In this document: piece after piece, positions 11,842 through 20,413 of the stretch
Layout of the letters: every line of letters begins with the position of its first letter
How positions within the stretch are numbered: position 1 is the stretch's first letter
Assembly (NCBI RefSeq): GCF_001665785.1
Contig: NZ_LZSO01000008.1
Location: 124,001-188,000, forward strand
Length of the DNA: 64,000 bases
Direction of reading: 5' to 3'
DNA from: Mycolicibacterium peregrinum
GTDB lineage: Bacteria > Actinomycetota > Actinomycetes > Mycobacteriales > Mycobacteriaceae
Notes under the pieces: generated by a model
Databases searched by the model: none
The model's input: only the letters and a program-made list of their open reading frames with translations
Told to the model about the DNA's origin: nothing
Made by a program: the position numbers and the translations under genes

Positions 11842-12978
11842 ATGGCCAAGAACTCGATCAAGGTCTCGGCCAATGTGGCCGACACGGTTCGCCCTACCGT
11901 TGCCGGCGCCGAGCACCGTCCCGCGTGGAACGCGCTTCGCCGCATCGTAGGTCAGGTGACCACGCCGCTGCTGCCCGACGATTACCTCAAGCTGGCCAAC
12001 CCGTTGTGGTCGGCGCGGGAACTGCGCGGCCGGGTCGTCGAGGTGCGACGCGAGACCGCCGATTCCGCGACATTGGTGATCAAACCGGGCTGGGGATTCT
12101 CGTTCGACTATCAGCCCGGCCAGTACGTCGGCATCGGCGTGCTGATCGACGGGCGCTGGCGCTGGCGGTCGTATTCGTTGACCTCGACGCCGGAGAAATC
12201 CGCGCGCACCATCGCGATCACCGTCAAGGCGATGCCCGAGGGGTTTCTGTCGACACACCTGGTCGACGGGCTGCGTCCGGGAACCGTGGTGCGGCTGGCC
12301 GCGCCGCAGGGCAACTTCGTCATGCCGCAACCGGCGCCGGCAACAGTCCTGTTCGTGACGGCGGGTTCGGGCATCACCCCGGTGATGTCGATGCTGCGCA
12401 CCCTGGTGCGCCGGGGCCAGATCACCGACATCGTGCACGTGCATTCCGCGCCGACCGATTCCGATGTGATGTTCGGTCAGGAGTTGGCGGAGCTGCACGA
12501 TGCGCATCCCGGTTACCGGCTGTTGTTGCGCAGCACCCGGACCGAAGGCAGGCTTGATCTGGCGCAACTCGGTGAGTTGGTTCCCGATTGGCGTGAGCGT
12601 CAAGCGTGGGCGTGCGGGCCCGAAGGCATGCTCAACGACGCCGAACAGGTGTGGGAGGCCGCCGGTATCGCCGAGCACCTGCACCTGGAGCGATTCGCGG
12701 TGTCGCGGGCAGCCCCGCACGGCGCCGGGGGCACGGTGACGTTCGAGCGCAGCGGCAAGGAGGTCACGATCGACGGCGCGACGCCGTTGATGGACGCGGG
12801 GGAGCAGGTCGGGATTCAGATGCCGTTCGGCTGCCGGATGGGGATCTGTCAGTCGTGTGTGGTGGGACTGGTCGAAGGGCATGTGCGCGATCTGCGCACC
12901 GGCGTCGAGCATGACCCGGGCACCAGGATCCAGACGTGTGTTTCCGCCGCTTCCGGAGACTGCGTCCTGGATGTTTAA
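11842..12978 (+). CDS. ferredoxin reductase-like electron carrier for DesA3
   Basis: Flavin- and iron-sulfur-containing NAD(P)H oxidoreductase; its M. tuberculosis counterpart Rv3230c passes electrons to the stearoyl-CoA desaturase DesA3. Order of domains: FAD-binding barrel (about residues 50-155, with [13 protein letters not shown]), NAD(P)-binding fold (about 160-275, with [15 protein letters not shown] and WACGPEGML), and a C-terminal plant-type 2Fe-2S ferredoxin domain with Cys ligands in [14 protein letters not shown] and a last Cys in IQTCVS. Length 378 aa is normal. The palindromic operator abuts the start and the transcript may be leaderless. desA3 follows after a 68-base gap with its own operator. 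Confidence 0.95.
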   Translation: MAKNSIKVSANVADTVRPTVAGAEHRPAWNALRRIVGQVTTPLLPDDYLKLANPLWSARELRGRVVEVRRETADSATLVIKPGWGFSFDYQPGQYVGIGVLIDGRWRWRSYSLTSTPEKSARTIAITVKAMPEGFLSTHLVDGLRPGTVVRLAAPQGNFVMPQPAPATVLFVTAGSGITPVMSMLRTLVRRGQITDIVHVHSAPTDSDVMFGQELAELHDAHPGYRLLLRSTRTEGRLDLAQLGELVPDWRERQAWACGPEGMLNDAEQVWEAAGIAEHLHLERFAVSRAAPHGAGGTVTFERSGKEVTIDGATPLMDAGEQVGIQMPFGCRMGICQSCVVGLVEGHVRDLRTGVEHDPGTRIQTCVSAASGDCVLDV

Positions 12979-12991
12979 ACTTTACTGGCTA

Positions 12992-13029
12992 GTAACCTAC
13001 GGGGTCGTAGGTTACGCTACCGTAGGTAA
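12992..13029. promoter_or_regulatory. desA3 operator (palindrome plus overlapping half-site)
   Basis: Arms GTAACCTACG (12992-13001) and CGTAGGTTAC (13006-13015) are exact reverse complements separated by GGGT. They match the operator at 11821-11840. A further half-site CGTAGGTAA at 13021-13029 overlaps in phase, suggesting two dimers can bind. The ribosome binding site GAGAGGAGG follows at 13032-13040. Confidence 0.8.
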
Positions 13030-13046
13030 TTGAGAGGAGGCTGACG

Positions 13047-14285
13047 ATGGCAGTAACCGACGTACCCGCATTCGCGCATCTGACCGATGCCGACATCGAG
13101 AATCTGGGCATCGAACTGGATGCGATCCGACAAGACATCGAAGACTCCCGTGGTGAGCGGGACGCCCGCTACATCCGTCGCACCATCGCGGCGCAACGTG
13201 CGCTCGACGTCGCCGGCCGCGTCATGCTCGCAGCGAGCTCGAAGCGTTCCGCGTGGTGGGCGGGCACCGTCACCCTGGGCGTGGCCAAGATCATCGAGAA
13301 CATGGAGATCGGCCACAACACCATGCACGGCCAGTGGGACTGGATGAACGATCCCGAGATTCACTCCTCGTCGTGGGAGTGGGACATGAGCGGGGCGTCC
13401 AAGCACTGGCGGTTCACCCACAACTTCATGCATCACAAGTACACGAACATCCTCGGTATGGACGACGACGTGGGCTACGGCGTCATCCGCGTGACCCGGG
13501 ATGCCAAGTGGAAGCCGTTCAACCTCTACGGCAACCTGCTCTTCAACACCCTTCTCGCAATCGGTTTCGAGTGGGGCGTGGGGCTGCAGCACCTGGAGCT
13601 CGGCAAGATCTTCAAGGGTCGCGACAACCGCAACGCGACGCTCGTCCGGGTCCGCGAGTTCGGCGTCAAGGCCGGCCATCAGCTGGCCAAGGACTACGTG
13701 GTCTGGCCCGCGCTCACGTCGTTGTCGCCCGGCGCCACCTTCAAGTCCACCTTGAAGGCCAATGCGGTGGCCAACGTCATCCGCAACATCTGGGCCAACG
13801 CGGTGATCTTCTGCGGCCACTTCCCCGATGGCGCAGAGAAATTCACCAAGACCGACATGGTCGGTGAAAGCCGCGGCCAGTGGTACCTGCGCCAGATGCT
13901 GGGTAGCGCCAACTTCAACTCGGGTCCGGTGCTGGCGTTCATGAGCGGCAATCTGAGCTACCAGATCGAGCACCACCTGTTCCCGGATCTGCCGAGCAAT
14001 CGGTACGCCGAGATCGCGGTCCGGGTGCGGGCGCTGTGCGACAAGTACGACCTGCCCTACACCACGGGGCCGTTCCTGGTGCAGTACGGCAAGACCTGGC
14101 GCACGATCGCCAAACTGTCGCTGCCGGACCGGTTCCTGAAGGACACGGCCGACAACGCCCCGGAAACGCGCAGTGAGCGGATGTTCACAGAGCTCGACGG
14201 GTACGGCGTCACCGATCCGACGACGGGACGTCGTCGCGGTCTGAAGACAGCCATCGAGGCAGTGCGGGGCTGGCGCCGACGCTGA
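13047..14285 (+). CDS. desA3: membrane stearoyl-CoA delta-9 desaturase
   Basis: Integral-membrane diiron desaturase converting stearoyl-CoA to oleoyl-CoA, fed by the preceding reductase. The three His boxes are intact: GHNTMH (about residue 90), HNFMHHKY (about 130) and QIEHHLFP (about 308). Hydrophobic segments flank them (WAGTVTLGVAKII and LLFNTLLAIGFEWGVG). At 412 aa it is close to the M. tuberculosis protein (Rv3229c). ATG 13047 has a strong ribosome binding site six bases upstream. Regulation by the palindromic operator shared with the reductase is likely. A 52-base perfect palindrome follows the gene. Confidence 0.95.
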   Translation: MAVTDVPAFAHLTDADIENLGIELDAIRQDIEDSRGERDARYIRRTIAAQRALDVAGRVMLAASSKRSAWWAGTVTLGVAKIIENMEIGHNTMHGQWDWMNDPEIHSSSWEWDMSGASKHWRFTHNFMHHKYTNILGMDDDVGYGVIRVTRDAKWKPFNLYGNLLFNTLLAIGFEWGVGLQHLELGKIFKGRDNRNATLVRVREFGVKAGHQLAKDYVVWPALTSLSPGATFKSTLKANAVANVIRNIWANAVIFCGHFPDGAEKFTKTDMVGESRGQWYLRQMLGSANFNSGPVLAFMSGNLSYQIEHHLFPDLPSNRYAEIAVRVRALCDKYDLPYTTGPFLVQYGKTWRTIAKLSLPDRFLKDTADNAPETRSERMFTELDGYGVTDPTTGRRRGLKTAIEAVRGWRRR

Positions 14286-14292
14286 GCCGACG

Positions 14293-14344
14293 AATGTGAA
14301 GAAGGTGCCGAGAAATCATGATTTCTCGGCACCTTCTTCACATT
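14293..14344. terminator. 52-base perfect palindrome after desA3
   Basis: Bases 14293-14318 are the exact reverse complement of 14319-14344, with no unpaired loop base in the sequence. It begins eight bases after the desA3 stop. There is no U-tract on the + strand (GGGGTC follows), so termination would rest on the hairpin alone. Confidence 0.7.
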
Positions 14345-14404
14345 GGGGTCCGGATTCCAAGCAATCACCCCAGGTACTCCCAGGGTCCTTGCAGCCCCCG
14401 CTCA

Positions 14405-14416
14405 TATTCTTCGCTC
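14405..14416 (+). promoter_or_regulatory. -10 element for a leaderless transcript
   Basis: TATTCT at 14405-14410 is a near-consensus -10 hexamer placed exactly six bases before the GTG at 14417, the spacing expected when transcription begins at the start codon. Confidence 0.65.
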
Positions 14417-14839
14417 GTGAAGAAGATGCTGGCAGCTGCCATGGTGCTCGGGGCTTCCGCCGTTCCGGTCGGTGCGTTGGCCACCGGCGTCGCTTCGGCC
14501 GACGACTACGCCGGGCAGAAGTATTCCGACGCACAGTCGGCACTGGCCGATGCCGGGATGAAGGGCGTCGTCGCGACCCGCTCAGGCGATTCGGAGGCCG
14601 ACGACGACTGCGTCGTCACCAGCTCCGAGAAGGCGCCCTGGCTCAAGGGCGACAATTTCGCGCCCGTCACCGACACCGTGCTGCTCAACCTCAACTGCAG
14701 CGCCGGGGTCGCTTCGGCCAAGACGCCGGGCAACTCGGCCGCCAGCCCTGAGGGCCGCGCCGCCATCGCCGCCGCCAAGCAGCAGGCTGCGGAGGAGCAG
14801 CAGCAGGCCGAGGCGGATCAGGCCAAGACGAAGCACTGA
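14417..14839 (+). CDS. small secreted protein with PASTA-like domain
   Basis: A 140-aa exported protein of unknown function. Residues 1-33 are a classical signal peptide (KKMLAAAMVLGASAVPVGAL) with probable cleavage after ASA before DDYAG. The mature part begins YAGQKYSDAQSALADAGMKG, which has the look of a PASTA repeat (small, peptidoglycan- or beta-lactam-binding fold), and contains two Cys (DDDCVV and LNLNCS) that could form a disulfide. The C-terminus is low-complexity, Ala/Gln/Glu-rich and likely coiled or unstructured. The GTG start is supported by the -10 hexamer six bases upstream. The PASTA assignment is tentative. Confidence 0.8.
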   Translation: MKKMLAAAMVLGASAVPVGALATGVASADDYAGQKYSDAQSALADAGMKGVVATRSGDSEADDDCVVTSSEKAPWLKGDNFAPVTDTVLLNLNCSAGVASAKTPGNSAASPEGRAAIAAAKQQAAEEQQQAEADQAKTKH

Positions 14840-14858
14840 CCCGACCCCGCGCCGCCCA

Positions 14859-15665
14859 TCAGCTGCCGAGTTCCCACACCTTCGGCCAGTCCTTGCCCCG
14901 CAAGGCAGCGTCGATACCGCCATCGACGAAGATGACCGACCCGACGAAGTAACCCGAATCGGGACCCAGTAGGAACGCCACCAGCGAAGCCACCTCTTCG
15001 GGCCGCCCGCCGCGCCCCGCTGGGATCGTCTTGAGGAACTGCTCCATTCCCGCACCGGTCAGCGGATCCTTGCGGCCTTCCTGGGTCATCGGAGTGTCGA
15101 TGAGCCCCGGCGCGATCGCGTTGAGCCGGATGCCGTCGGCGATGTACTCCGCGGACTTGGTGCGGGCGTAGTACGCCAGGGCGGCCTTGGTCGCCGGGTA
15201 CGCCTGCAGCGCCGCGAAATCGCCGTAGGCGGAGGCGACGGTGTTGGCGCCCGCCTCATCACCGGCCAGGCAGGCCTCCGCCAGCTCCACCGGCCAATTG
15301 GGTTGAGTGGTCGTCGAATTCGAACTGATCAGCACCACCGATGCGTTCTCCCGGCCGGCCAGCAGTGGACGCAGACCTTCCAGCAGCTCGATGGCGCCGA
15401 AGTAGTTGACGGCGATGAGCAGGTCCGCCGGACGGCCGGTTGCGGCGGCCAGACCGGCGAACGGGACGAAACCGTCGATGCCGCCGTCGGCCAGCTCGGT
15501 GACCTTGACGATCGCCTCCGCACGTCCGTCCGGGGTGCTCAGGTCCACGTTCACGTCGGCCCCGCGCAGGTCGACGCCGATCACCCGATGCCCGTCGGAT
15601 TCCAGCCGTTTCTTGGTTGCCGCCCCAAGCCCAGAGGCGCTGCCGGTGAGAACGAAAGTAGCCAC
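14859..15665 (-). CDS. short-chain dehydrogenase/reductase
   Basis: NAD(P)-dependent classical SDR oxidoreductase of 268 aa, probably cytosolic. The nucleotide-binding motif TGSASGLG is at residues 7-14. The acidic GVDLRGADVNVDLS after the second strand suggests NAD(H) preference and resembles 3-alpha-hydroxysteroid and coniferyl-alcohol dehydrogenases. The catalytic part reads ISSNST then YPATKAAL (YxxxK). An insertion between the Ser and Tyr (about 35 residues) is typical of that subgroup. A proline- and glycine-rich C-terminus carries SGYFVGSVIFVDGG. It stands alone between convergent and same-strand neighbours and its substrate is unknown. Confidence 0.88.
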   Translation of the reverse strand: MATFVLTGSASGLGAATKKRLESDGHRVIGVDLRGADVNVDLSTPDGRAEAIVKVTELADGGIDGFVPFAGLAAATGRPADLLIAVNYFGAIELLEGLRPLLAGRENASVVLISSNSTTTQPNWPVELAEACLAGDEAGANTVASAYGDFAALQAYPATKAALAYYARTKSAEYIADGIRLNAIAPGLIDTPMTQEGRKDPLTGAGMEQFLKTIPAGRGGRPEEVASLVAFLLGPDSGYFVGSVIFVDGGIDAALRGKDWPKVWELGS

Positions 15666-15701
15666 GTTCAGCGACCATAGTCGCCGAGACGTCGGGGCAG
15701 G

Positions 15702-16682
15702 TCAGGCTTCCCGCAGAGCGGTCAACAGGTGACGGGTCGCCGCGACGCGGCCCGCCGCCGGCCCGGTCAGGGTGTCCAGCGCACATTCGGGATCGGCGGG
15801 TGGGCCCATATGGCCGCAGCCGCGCGGGCAGTCCTCGATGGTGTCGGCCAGATCCGAGAACGACCTGATCACGTCGTCCGGTTGAATGTGCGCCAGCCCG
15901 AACGACCTGATGCCGGGGGTGTCGATCACCCAGCCCTGGCTGTCGAGCGGGAGCGCCACCGACTGGGTGGAGGTGTGCTTGCCCTTGCCCACTCCGGAAA
16001 CCTCGCCCGTGGCCCGATCAGCCTCCGGGACAAGGCGATTCACCAGCGTGGACTTGCCCACGCCGGAATGCCCGAGGAACACGGTGACTTGATCGGTCAG
16101 CAGTGGTGCGACCGCATCGAGTGGATCCTCGCGGCCCGCCGTGACGATGGTCAGGTCCAGATCCGCGAACTGTGCAGCGAACGGCTCGGGGTCGGCCAGA
16201 TCGGATTTTGTCAGGCACAGCACCGGTTTCAGCCCGCCGGCGTATGCGGCGATCAGCGCGCGTTCGACGAAACCGGTGCGCGGCGGCGGGTCGGCCAGGG
16301 CCACCACGATCAACAGCTGGTCGGCGTTGGCGACCACCACCCGTTCCGTCGGATCGGTGTCATCGGCGGTGCGGCGCAACACTGTTCGGCGTTCACCACG
16401 CCGGACGATCCGGGCCAGGGTGTCCGGGCGGCCGGACAGGTCGCCGACGATGTCGACGTCGTCGCCGACGACGATCGGGGTGCGGCCCAGTTCACGGGCC
16501 CGCATCGCGACCACGCGGTGATGCGGGTCGCGATCCAGGGCGCAACCCCAGCGGCCGCGGTCGACGGTCACCACCATCGCGGACTGGGCATCGGCGTGGT
16601 CGGGGCGGATCTTGGTGCGCGGACGGGTACCCCGGCCCGGCCTGATCCGGACATCGGATTCGTCGTAATCCCGCGCTCCCAA
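15702..16682 (-). CDS. rsgA: ribosome small-subunit-dependent GTPase
   Basis: Circularly permuted GTPase that checks late 30S assembly. G-motif order is permuted as expected: G4 TKSD in LCLTKSDLAD, then G1 GHSGVGKST, then G3 DTPGIRSF. An OB-fold lies in the first 110 residues, and the C-terminal zinc knuckle is CPRGCGHMGPPADPEC. Length 326 aa is normal (M. tuberculosis Rv3228). The start is TTG at 16682, with GGGGAAG about ten bases upstream overlapping the end of aroA; the encoded GARDYDESD matches the usual opening. Transcribed with aroA, six bases apart. Confidence 0.95.
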   Translation of the reverse strand: MGARDYDESDVRIRPGRGTRPRTKIRPDHADAQSAMVVTVDRGRWGCALDRDPHHRVVAMRARELGRTPIVVGDDVDIVGDLSGRPDTLARIVRRGERRTVLRRTADDTDPTERVVVANADQLLIVVALADPPPRTGFVERALIAAYAGGLKPVLCLTKSDLADPEPFAAQFADLDLTIVTAGREDPLDAVAPLLTDQVTVFLGHSGVGKSTLVNRLVPEADRATGEVSGVGKGKHTSTQSVALPLDSQGWVIDTPGIRSFGLAHIQPDDVIRSFSDLADTIEDCPRGCGHMGPPADPECALDTLTGPAAGRVAATRHLLTALREA

Positions 16683-16688
16683 GGTGGT

Positions 16689-18023
16689 TTACTTCCCCTT
16701 TTTGTGCGGGTCAGTGTGCGGGTCGCCCGCCAGCATCTGCTCCCACATCAGCGGGAAGTCGGGCAGGGTTTTGGCGGTGGTAGCGATGTTCTCCACCTCC
16801 ACACCGGGCACCCGCAGGCCGATGATCGCCCCTGCGGTGGCCATCCGGTGGTCGGCGTAGGAACGCCAGGTCCCGCCGTGCAGCGGCCGCGCCGTGATGA
16901 GCAGGCCGTCCTCGGTCTCGGAGCAGTCGCCGCCAAGTCCGTTGATCTCGGTGGTCAGTGCGGCCAGTCGGTCGGTCTCATGTCCGCGCAGGTGCGCGAT
17001 ACCCCGTAGCCGTGACGTCGAGCCGTCAGCGGCCAGTGCGGCCAGCGCGGCCACCGTGGGAGCGAGCTCGCCGACGTCGTGCAGGTCGGCGTCAAACCCG
17101 CCGTAGCCCTCGGCGCCACTGACCTCCAAATCGGTATCACGTTGGTGGACAGTCGCATTCACCTTCGTCAGTAGCTCGAGGATGGTGTCGGCGGGTTGGA
17201 TGCTGGCCGACGGCCAACCGGCGATCCGCACCGTTCCGCCGGTGACGATCGCAGCCGCCAGAAAGGGCGTGGAGTTCGACAGATCCGGTTCGATATGCCA
17301 GGCGCGGGCGGCGACCGGACCGGGGGAGACCCGCCAGCGGTTGGGGACCGAGTCATCGACCTGCACACCGGCGTCGCGCAGCATCGCCACCGTCATGGCG
17401 ACATGCGGGGCCGACGGCACCGAGGCTCCGGTGTGCACGATGGTGAGCCCGTCGGTGAAGGTCGCACCCGACAACAACAGCCCGGAGACGAACTGCGAGG
17501 AACCCGACGCGTCGATCTCGACGGTGCCGCCGGTGACGGCGCCCCGCCCGAGTACCGCGAACGGCAGACTGTCACCGTCCACCTCGACGCCGAGCCCACG
17601 TAGCCCGTTGAGCAGCGGGGAGATCGGCCGGGACCGGGCCTGCTCGTCGCCGTCGAAGGTGACCGAGTCGGTGCCGACTGCGGCGACCGGGGGCACGAAC
17701 CGCAGCACGGTGCCGGCCAGTCCGCAGTCGACCCGCGCATCCGGGGGCGGCGCGATGTGGCCGCTGACAGTCAGCTCGGTGTCGTCGTGTTCGGCTGCCG
17801 TGACGCTGACGCCGAGGGTGCGGATCGCGTCGATCATCAGGTCGGTGTCGCGGCTGCGCAGTGCGCCGCTGACAGTGGAGGGACCCTGCGCGGTGGCCAG
17901 AGCGGCCAGTACGAGTGCACGGTTGGTCAGAGACTTCGAACCCGGCACCGTGACGGTGGCGTCGACCGGCACCGTCGTCGACGGGGCCTGCCAGTGTTCT
18001 GTTTGCTCCTCACGTGCACTCAC
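16689..18023 (-). CDS. aroA: EPSP synthase
   Basis: 5-enolpyruvylshikimate-3-phosphate synthase, sixth step of the shikimate pathway, the target of glyphosate. The substrate-binding [10 protein letters not shown] (about residue 30) and the [11 protein letters not shown] motif (about 355) are intact, as are the two six-fold inside-out domains judged from length (444 aa). A GTG at 18023 is the first start; its N-terminus has about ten more residues than the M. tuberculosis protein. It is divergent from the HMCES gene with only 45 bases between starts, so the promoters must overlap. rsgA follows in the same operon. Confidence 0.96.
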   Translation of the reverse strand: MSAREEQTEHWQAPSTTVPVDATVTVPGSKSLTNRALVLAALATAQGPSTVSGALRSRDTDLMIDAIRTLGVSVTAAEHDDTELTVSGHIAPPPDARVDCGLAGTVLRFVPPVAAVGTDSVTFDGDEQARSRPISPLLNGLRGLGVEVDGDSLPFAVLGRGAVTGGTVEIDASGSSQFVSGLLLSGATFTDGLTIVHTGASVPSAPHVAMTVAMLRDAGVQVDDSVPNRWRVSPGPVAARAWHIEPDLSNSTPFLAAAIVTGGTVRIAGWPSASIQPADTILELLTKVNATVHQRDTDLEVSGAEGYGGFDADLHDVGELAPTVAALAALAADGSTSRLRGIAHLRGHETDRLAALTTEINGLGGDCSETEDGLLITARPLHGGTWRSYADHRMATAGAIIGLRVPGVEVENIATTAKTLPDFPLMWEQMLAGDPHTDPHKKGK

Positions 18024-18068
18024 GCACTACATCCTGCCTTGTCCGCGGACTCTGCAACCATGGGCACT

Positions 18069-18857
18069 ATGTGTGGACGTTTCGCGGTGACCACCGATCC
18101 GGCGCTGCTGGCGCAGAAGATCCAGGCGCTCGACGAGAGTGCCTCGAGTTCGGGGGACAAGGGCGACAAGGATGTCGCGGGCGCCAACTCCGCCGCCAAT
18201 TACAACGTGGCGCCCACGACCACCATCTCCAGCGTCGTCAAACGGCACACCGAGCCCGAGGATGAATCGACCCGCCGGGTCCGGTCCATGCGCTGGGGGC
18301 TGATCCCGCCGTGGGTGAAGACGGCCGAGGGCGGCGGCCCGGACACCAAGGGGCCGCTGCTGATCAACGCGCGCGCGGAGAAGGTCACCACATCACCGGC
18401 GTTCCGCAACTCCGCCAAGAGCAAGCGGTGTCTGATCCCGATGGACGGTTGGTACGAGTGGAAGCCCAATCCAGACGCCGGGAAAAAAGGAGCCAAGACC
18501 CCGTTCTACATGTACGGGGCCGACGGCGAGCTGCTGTTCATGGCGGGGCTGTGGACGACGTGGCGTCCGCAGGGCGCACCGAAGGACGCGCCGCCGCTGC
18601 TCAGTTGCACGATCATCACCACCGACTCCGCGGGCCCGCTCGGCGAGATCCATGATCGGATGCCGCTGACCATCAGCGCGCCCGACTGGGACCGCTGGAT
18701 GGATCCCGACGCCCCCATCGACGAGGGCCTGCTGCGTGGTCACGGGGATCTCGACCGGATCGCCGTCCGTGAGGTGTCGCGACTCGTCAACAGTGTCCGC
18801 AACAACGGCCCGGAGCTCATCGAGCCGGCCGAGCCCGAAGAGATGGGGTTGTTTTGA
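18069..18857 (+). CDS. SRAP-domain abasic-site DNA-protein crosslinker (HMCES/YedK)
   Basis: Recognises abasic sites in single-stranded DNA and shields them by forming a thiazolidine crosslink through Cys2. The start must be ATG 18069, not the in-frame ATG at 18060, because only then is the Cys next to the initiator Met (MCGRFAV) and freed after Met removal. Other conserved catalytic residues are visible: Asn in NYNVAPTT, Glu in GWYEWKP and His in GEIHDRMP. Length 262 aa. Divergent from aroA, and overlapping the next gene by four bases (TTGA), so co-translated with it. M. tuberculosis Rv3226c is the counterpart. Confidence 0.95.
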   Translation: MCGRFAVTTDPALLAQKIQALDESASSSGDKGDKDVAGANSAANYNVAPTTTISSVVKRHTEPEDESTRRVRSMRWGLIPPWVKTAEGGGPDTKGPLLINARAEKVTTSPAFRNSAKSKRCLIPMDGWYEWKPNPDAGKKGAKTPFYMYGADGELLFMAGLWTTWRPQGAPKDAPPLLSCTIITTDSAGPLGEIHDRMPLTISAPDWDRWMDPDAPIDEGLLRGHGDLDRIAVREVSRLVNSVRNNGPELIEPAEPEEMGLF

Positions 18858-20371
18858 GCGGCATCGATGCCGGTGTGGTCGACCCTGCCCTGGTCGACGC
18901 AATCGGTGCCGACCTGCGATCGGCCGGATTCACCACCGACGGGGTGGCCGAGCTGCTCGGCGCCGACGCCAACGCCGCGCTGGGCCGGGGCGTGTGGTGG
19001 CCGGTTCTACGGGTTACCCGTGCCGCCCCGGCAGACCGGCAGAGACTGGCCGTGCTGGTGCGTCTGCTGCTGCTCGGGACCGAGGAGGCGCGCGATCTGG
19101 TCGAGGCGGCATTCCCGTCGACCAGCCTGCAGGCCCTGGCTGCCAACGGCGTCCTGGAGTTCACCGGCGACAGGGTTCGAGCCGCCCTCGACATCCGCCC
19201 GCACAGCGACGGAGTCCGGGATTTTTACGTCGTGTCCGATCAGGATGCCGCGGTGCGCCGGGGGCCGTTGCGGCACGATCACGTGCTCGGGATCGGCGGG
19301 GCGTCGGTGTCATTGGCGCGGGCGGTCACGCGTAACCCGGTGCGCCGCGCCCTCGACCTCGGAACCGGATGCGGCATCCAGGCGCTCCATCTGGACGCAC
19401 ACTGCGACGAGATCGTCGCGACCGACACCAACGAGCGGGCGCTGGCACTGGCCGCGATGACTGCGCGGCTGAACGGCATGACGTGGGACCTGCGTCGGGG
19501 CAGCCTCTTCGAACCGGTGGCGGGCGAGCGATTCGATCTGATCGTCTCCAATCCACCGTTCGTGGTGGGTTCGGGTGCCCGCGATTACATCTACCGCGAT
19601 TCGGGTGTGGCCGGAGATGCGTTGTGCCAGAGCCTGATCGAGCAGATCGGTGACCATCTGTCCCCGGGTGGCACCGCCCACATCATGGCGAACTGGATTG
19701 TGCGCGAGGGTAAAGAAGGCGAGACCTGGCGCCAACGTGTTTCTGGTTGGCTGGCCGGCACCGGCCTGCACGCCTGGGTGGTGCAGCGCGAGCTGGCCGA
19801 CCCGGTCCGCTATGTCTCGTTGTGGCTGGCCGACGCCGGAGAAGACCTCGATCGACAGGCGCAGCGCGGTGGTGAATGGCTCGACTGGTTTACCGAGCAG
19901 GGGATCACCGGCGTCGGGATGGGCATGATCTCGCTGCGGGTGCCGCGGGACGGGGAACTGCCCGAGCAGATCCTCGAGGAGATCACGGGCGCCGACGAGG
20001 CGGTCACCGGAGCCGAGGTGGACGCGTTCTTCGCCCGGCGGGCGTTCCTGCGCGACACCTCCGACGACATGCTGCTGGCGGCCCGGCTCTCCACGGCGCC
20101 GGTGTTCCTGGAGGCGCAGGCACTGCCCGGGCCGGATGGCTGGCAGGAGGTGGGCGCCGCGGTGCGCCGCCCCGGCGGCCCAGCCGCCGTCATCGGGGTT
20201 GACGAGGTGATGCGAGCGCTTCTGGCGGGCTGCCGCGGCGAGGTGCCCTTGGGTGCCTTGATCCAGCTGCTGGCCACGCATCACGGCGTCGATGCCGACG
20301 CGCTGGCGCAGGCTGCGCTGCCGGAGGTGCGGGAGGCGATCGGCCGCGGGATCCTCTACCAGGCGGAATGA
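18854..20371 (+). CDS. class I SAM-dependent methyltransferase, PrmC/RsmC-like
   Basis: A 505-aa protein with a predicted winged or helical N-terminal domain (residues 1-140) and a Rossmann methyltransferase domain (about 155-320). SAM-binding motif is LDLGTGCGIQALHL, motif II is VATDTNERAL, and motif IV is NPPF in IVSNPPFVVGSG, which marks methylation of an amide or exocyclic amino group (glutamine in a protein, or adenine/guanine in nucleic acid). The C-terminal 180 residues form another domain with winged-helix-like features. The TTG start overlaps the HMCES stop codon. The target is unknown; conserved linkage to HMCES hints at nucleic acid, but this is inference. Confidence 0.8.
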   Translation: MSGIDAGVVDPALVDAIGADLRSAGFTTDGVAELLGADANAALGRGVWWPVLRVTRAAPADRQRLAVLVRLLLLGTEEARDLVEAAFPSTSLQALAANGVLEFTGDRVRAALDIRPHSDGVRDFYVVSDQDAAVRRGPLRHDHVLGIGGASVSLARAVTRNPVRRALDLGTGCGIQALHLDAHCDEIVATDTNERALALAAMTARLNGMTWDLRRGSLFEPVAGERFDLIVSNPPFVVGSGARDYIYRDSGVAGDALCQSLIEQIGDHLSPGGTAHIMANWIVREGKEGETWRQRVSGWLAGTGLHAWVVQRELADPVRYVSLWLADAGEDLDRQAQRGGEWLDWFTEQGITGVGMGMISLRVPRDGELPEQILEEITGADEAVTGAEVDAFFARRAFLRDTSDDMLLAARLSTAPVFLEAQALPGPDGWQEVGAAVRRPGGPAAVIGVDEVMRALLAGCRGEVPLGALIQLLATHHGVDADALAQAALPEVREAIGRGILYQAE

Positions 20372-20381
20372 CAGCTCTTTA

Positions 20382-20413
20382 GAGGATTGCTCGGTTTTGT
20401 TAGAGTAATCCTC
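20382..20413. promoter_or_regulatory. inverted repeat before tetR
   Basis: GAGGATTGCTC (20382-20392) and GAGTAATCCTC (20403-20413) are inverted with one mismatch, ending directly at the GTG start. TAGAGT at 20401-20406 could be the -10. This looks like an autoregulatory operator for the TetR-type product. Confidence 0.65.
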
